Source: Vibrio artabrorum
Lineage (GTDB): Bacteria; Pseudomonadota; Gammaproteobacteria; Enterobacterales; Vibrionaceae
DNA: 64,000 nt
Direction: 5' to 3'
Assembly: GCF_024347295.1 (NCBI RefSeq)
Contig: NZ_AP025458.1
Span: forward strand, 2,852,001-2,916,000
Positions 61,471 through 64,000 of this stretch are shown here, piece after piece. A program made the position numbers and the translations under genes. Each line of letters begins with the position of its first letter. Within the stretch, counting starts at the first letter, position 1. Under the pieces are notes generated by a model. That model was given only the letters and a program-made list of their open reading frames with translations, searched no databases and was not told where the DNA came from.

Positions 61471-64000
61471 GGCATTTCCAATATTGCGTTCTTTAAGCCT
61501 TGTGAACCTGAATGGCATTACAGTGAGAACGCTCGATCTCGTAGAGTTGCAAGAGTTGTTGTCTCCAAGCGCTTATTCAAGCTTTGGCAACACAGTCAGC
61601 CTGCTTGGCGAAAATGGCGCGGGCAAGACCACCATACTAGGTGCCTACCAATTGGCCCTGATGGGGGACATTCGCTTTGTCTCTCTTGGTACATCAGATA
61701 CATTTCAAAAGACTCAGAAACTGACTGATAGTGAGATGTTTCATCGTCTGGGGAACCCTTCGATGGTGGCACTGGAAGTGCAAACCCGCAGTCAGCAAAG
61801 GCACCTTTATTTGATCCACGCAAAAAAATCCAGTGGCATCAACATTGAGATGACCCGTATGCGCTTGGTTCTACCCAAAGGCGTTGAGCCCATGTCTTGT
61901 CTTGCCCTGCAAGAAGGCCATAGCTGGCGACCTCTAACGCCTCACATGGTTCGGGATACCGCTGCATCTCTTGGCTGTGAGTTAACTACTTACGAGAGCG
62001 TCGAGGGGTACTTGCTCGATCTCTTTAATGACGGGATCTTGCCCAAGCCATTGCAAAAGGACAAGGACAAGGCCAATTATGCGCAGGTGTTCCACAGCGC
62101 AATGAGCGGCCGGCTTGATTCCAATATCGAGCGCAATTTGAGCAGCTACTTGATGTCGCATAGCAGAGGTAACATAAAAGGGGTTGTGGATGTTCTGCAA
62201 GACTCCATGCGAGTGGTGCGTCAAACGCGCATTGAGCTCTCGAAAAATTCAAAGGATTACACCTTTTTTAAGCAGCTTTTAGAGCATGCTACAAAGGCCT
62301 CATCCTTCGGCTGGGCAGTGGCGGAAAAACAACTGATTTTGGCCGATGAGCAGCTCGAATCTGCACAAGGAGCGCGCATTGCAGCCAATGAGGCACTCGA
62401 CAAGGCGCAAGCGACAGTAAAAAAATTAGGGACTGAGCTAGAGCAACTGCGACAAACCCGCAATACACTCGAACAAAAGCGCAACAAAACCGAAGAGCGA
62501 TTGCGATTAGCTATGGTTGCGGCTGATGAGTTCGCGCGTCGCGAACGATTCAAACAAGATCTCAACACCCTTACACCGGAAGCTGAGCTGGCAAAAAACG
62601 CGCATCAAAATGCGCAGCAAGACTACCAACGTGCGTCCGAGGCACTCAGCCAAGCCCAGCAAGATCTTGCAGAAACGCAACAGCAATTAGCCGATGCGGT
62701 CAAAGCGTTTGAGATCACATCAGAGCGCGCTGGAAAATATGAGTTTGCGTGCCGCCAACTCAAAGCTGTTGAAGCCTTTCATGGCCATGTAGACCCAGAC
62801 AACTTACAAGACCCTATGCAGACCTTGGCCGCAACTAAAACCCAATGCGGACAAAACCTCAACGTGCTTGAGCGTCAACTGCAACAGATGAACGAGATCC
62901 GTGAGACCTATCATCAGTTCAGTAAGCAGCTTTCAATTATTGGAGAAACGGTTGATCCCAATAACCTTCAAGACTGGGTGCAGGCGAAAAAACGCCACCT
63001 CCAAGAGAGCCAACTGATCGCAGCCAACGAGCCATATGAGAAAGAGAAACTTCAAGCCTTAAATATCGAGCTTGAAACCCAACAAAAATATCGGACTTTA
63101 CTCACATCTACTGAACTGGAAAACCAACCCGATAGCGTCCCAACCTTCATGCAGGCCGTCACGCTGTATCGCCAGAAAGTCGACGACGCCGGTCAGAACG
63201 TAGTCGCAGCCAAAACCCAATGCGACGAGCTGCTAAAGCAGCAACAACGACTGAACATTGAGCTGGTGCAGACCGAAGCCAAGCACGAAACCTGGTCACA
63301 ACTGCAGCCTCAAGTTCGTCTTTTAACCCAAGCTTACCCTGATCAAGCAAGCTGGACAGGCAACGATTGTCTCGAACTACAAAAAATTCTTCGAATAGAA
63401 AACGATGCCCTAACCGAAACGATCACCGAGCACAGCGCCGCTATTTTGAAATTGGGTGCTGATCTTCAGATCTTAAGAGACCGCGACTCGAGTCACCTTG
63501 AACTGCTTCGAACCTTCGCCGCAGACGTTGATGGACTCCCTATTTGCGATCTGTTTAACGACATCGACCCTGAAGATGCGCGCTACATGGAAGCCGCCCT
63601 TGGGAGCCTGATGAACGGCATTTTGGTGGAAGATCCTCACGCAGCCTCGCGTACCTTACTAGCGACCTATGGTGATGATTGGCCGTTGGAAGACTTGGTT
63701 CTTATCCCAAGCGGACGCCCGATTTCTCAATGGAATGAATCCTTTGAAGACAAAGAACTGTTTGAAGATATCACCGCGACGTTTATTGGCGCTGATGAGA
63801 GCACCGAAGCGCCTTGGTGCGTATTAACGTCAGGCGAGGGTCTTCGCATCAGTCAACTTCGTGATGCTCCAGTGCTGGGAGATAAAGCGCGAGAAGCGCT
63901 CATCACCCGCTTAGAGTCTCAGATCGAACGCCACGAATCCGATCGCAGTGATGCTACCGATGCGCACGCCACCCTGACGCAACACATTGAAGCGTTACGA
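61463..64000 (+). CDS. MukB/MksB-like SMC ATPase (JetC-type), partial
   Basis: 846 codons to the right edge, no stop reached. P-loop GENGAGKTT at about 49-57, a head domain to about 260, a coiled coil (about 270-660) rich in Gln/Glu/Leu, and a hinge-like domain at about 672-812 (LPICDLFNDIDPEDARYMEAALG...APVLGDKAREALITRLE). That hinge lines up with the MukB hinge ([21 protein letters not shown]...VPLFGRAARESRIESL). This is a condensin of the MukBEF/Mks/Wadjet class. The nuclease subunit (MksG/JetD) would be expected to the right. Confidence 0.85.
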   Translation, partial: MSKAFPILRSLSLVNLNGITVRTLDLVELQELLSPSAYSSFGNTVSLLGENGAGKTTILGAYQLALMGDIRFVSLGTSDTFQKTQKLTDSEMFHRLGNPSMVALEVQTRSQQRHLYLIHAKKSSGINIEMTRMRLVLPKGVEPMSCLALQEGHSWRPLTPHMVRDTAASLGCELTTYESVEGYLLDLFNDGILPKPLQKDKDKANYAQVFHSAMSGRLDSNIERNLSSYLMSHSRGNIKGVVDVLQDSMRVVRQTRIELSKNSKDYTFFKQLLEHATKASSFGWAVAEKQLILADEQLESAQGARIAANEALDKAQATVKKLGTELEQLRQTRNTLEQKRNKTEERLRLAMVAADEFARRERFKQDLNTLTPEAELAKNAHQNAQQDYQRASEALSQAQQDLAETQQQLADAVKAFEITSERAGKYEFACRQLKAVEAFHGHVDPDNLQDPMQTLAATKTQCGQNLNVLERQLQQMNEIRETYHQFSKQLSIIGETVDPNNLQDWVQAKKRHLQESQLIAANEPYEKEKLQALNIELETQQKYRTLLTSTELENQPDSVPTFMQAVTLYRQKVDDAGQNVVAAKTQCDELLKQQQRLNIELVQTEAKHETWSQLQPQVRLLTQAYPDQASWTGNDCLELQKILRIENDALTETITEHSAAILKLGADLQILRDRDSSHLELLRTFAADVDGLPICDLFNDIDPEDARYMEAALGSLMNGILVEDPHAASRTLLATYGDDWPLEDLVLIPSGRPISQWNESFEDKELFEDITATFIGADESTEAPWCVLTSGEGLRISQLRDAPVLGDKAREALITRLESQIERHESDRSDATDAHATLTQHIEALR

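Overview
The window is chromosomal DNA from a gammaproteobacterium, almost certainly a Vibrio (Vibrionaceae). The gene order is the enterobacterial/Vibrio core order btuB - murI - rRNA operon - murB - birA - coaA - tRNA(Thr-Tyr-Gly-Thr) - tufB - secE - nusG - rplKAJL - rpoBC, read on the minus strand with coaA opposed. In E. coli this same position holds rrnB. The protein sequences are close to, but distinct from, their E. coli counterparts.

Layout. (1) 1-12.4 kb, minus strand: transcription and translation core (rpoC partial, rpoB, rplL, rplJ, rplA, rplK, nusG, secE, tufB and four tRNAs), with recognisable promoters, terminators and an attenuator. (2) 12.5-17.5 kb: coaA, birA, murB, a GNAT acetyltransferase and pssA. 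(3) 17.7-34.9 kb, minus strand: three complete rRNA operons in direct tandem. Each has its own P1-type promoter and boxA. The 16S-23S spacers differ: none in the promoter-distal-right copy, Glu-Lys-Val in the middle, Ile-Ala in the left copy, which is followed by tRNA-Asp. The copies carry small differences, one of which is a clear compensatory stem change in 23S. (4) 35.1-39.2 kb: a membrane-anchored RRM protein, murI, a PP-loop ATPase, and btuB under a cobalamin riboswitch.

(5) 39.5-64 kb is an accessory, defence-rich region with no integrase, transposase or CRISPR array in view. (a) 39.5-48 kb, minus: a five-gene operon of an MmeI/YeeA-like DNA methyltransferase, a DEAD/DEAH helicase (YeeB-like), a GIY-YIG (T5orf172) protein (YeeC-like), an NdpA/YejK-family nucleoid protein and a protein with C-terminal membrane segments. 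(b) 48.4-51.4 kb, plus: a SIR2-HerA pair, followed by a perfect 11-bp inverted repeat and a small receiver-like (cREC) protein. (c) 51.9-53.8 kb, minus: two lipoproteins. (d) 54-57.4 kb, minus: a tightly packed unit of a winged-helix/coiled-coil protein, a compact DEAH helicase and three small proteins of unknown function. It is divergent from an Xre regulator across a palindromic operator. (e) 58.1 kb to the right end: a BrxR/CapW-like WYL regulator divergent from a MukF-MukE-MukB-like (MksFEB/Wadjet-type) operon. Its SMC gene runs off the window.

How the parts work together: regions 1-4 are housekeeping (RNA polymerase, ribosome, protein export, cell wall, cofactors, B12 uptake). Region 5 appears to be a set of independent anti-phage or anti-plasmid modules packed end to end downstream of btuB. 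The best candidates for something not yet described are the five-gene operon in (a) and the small helicase unit in (d). All function calls are from reading the sequence; no database search was run.
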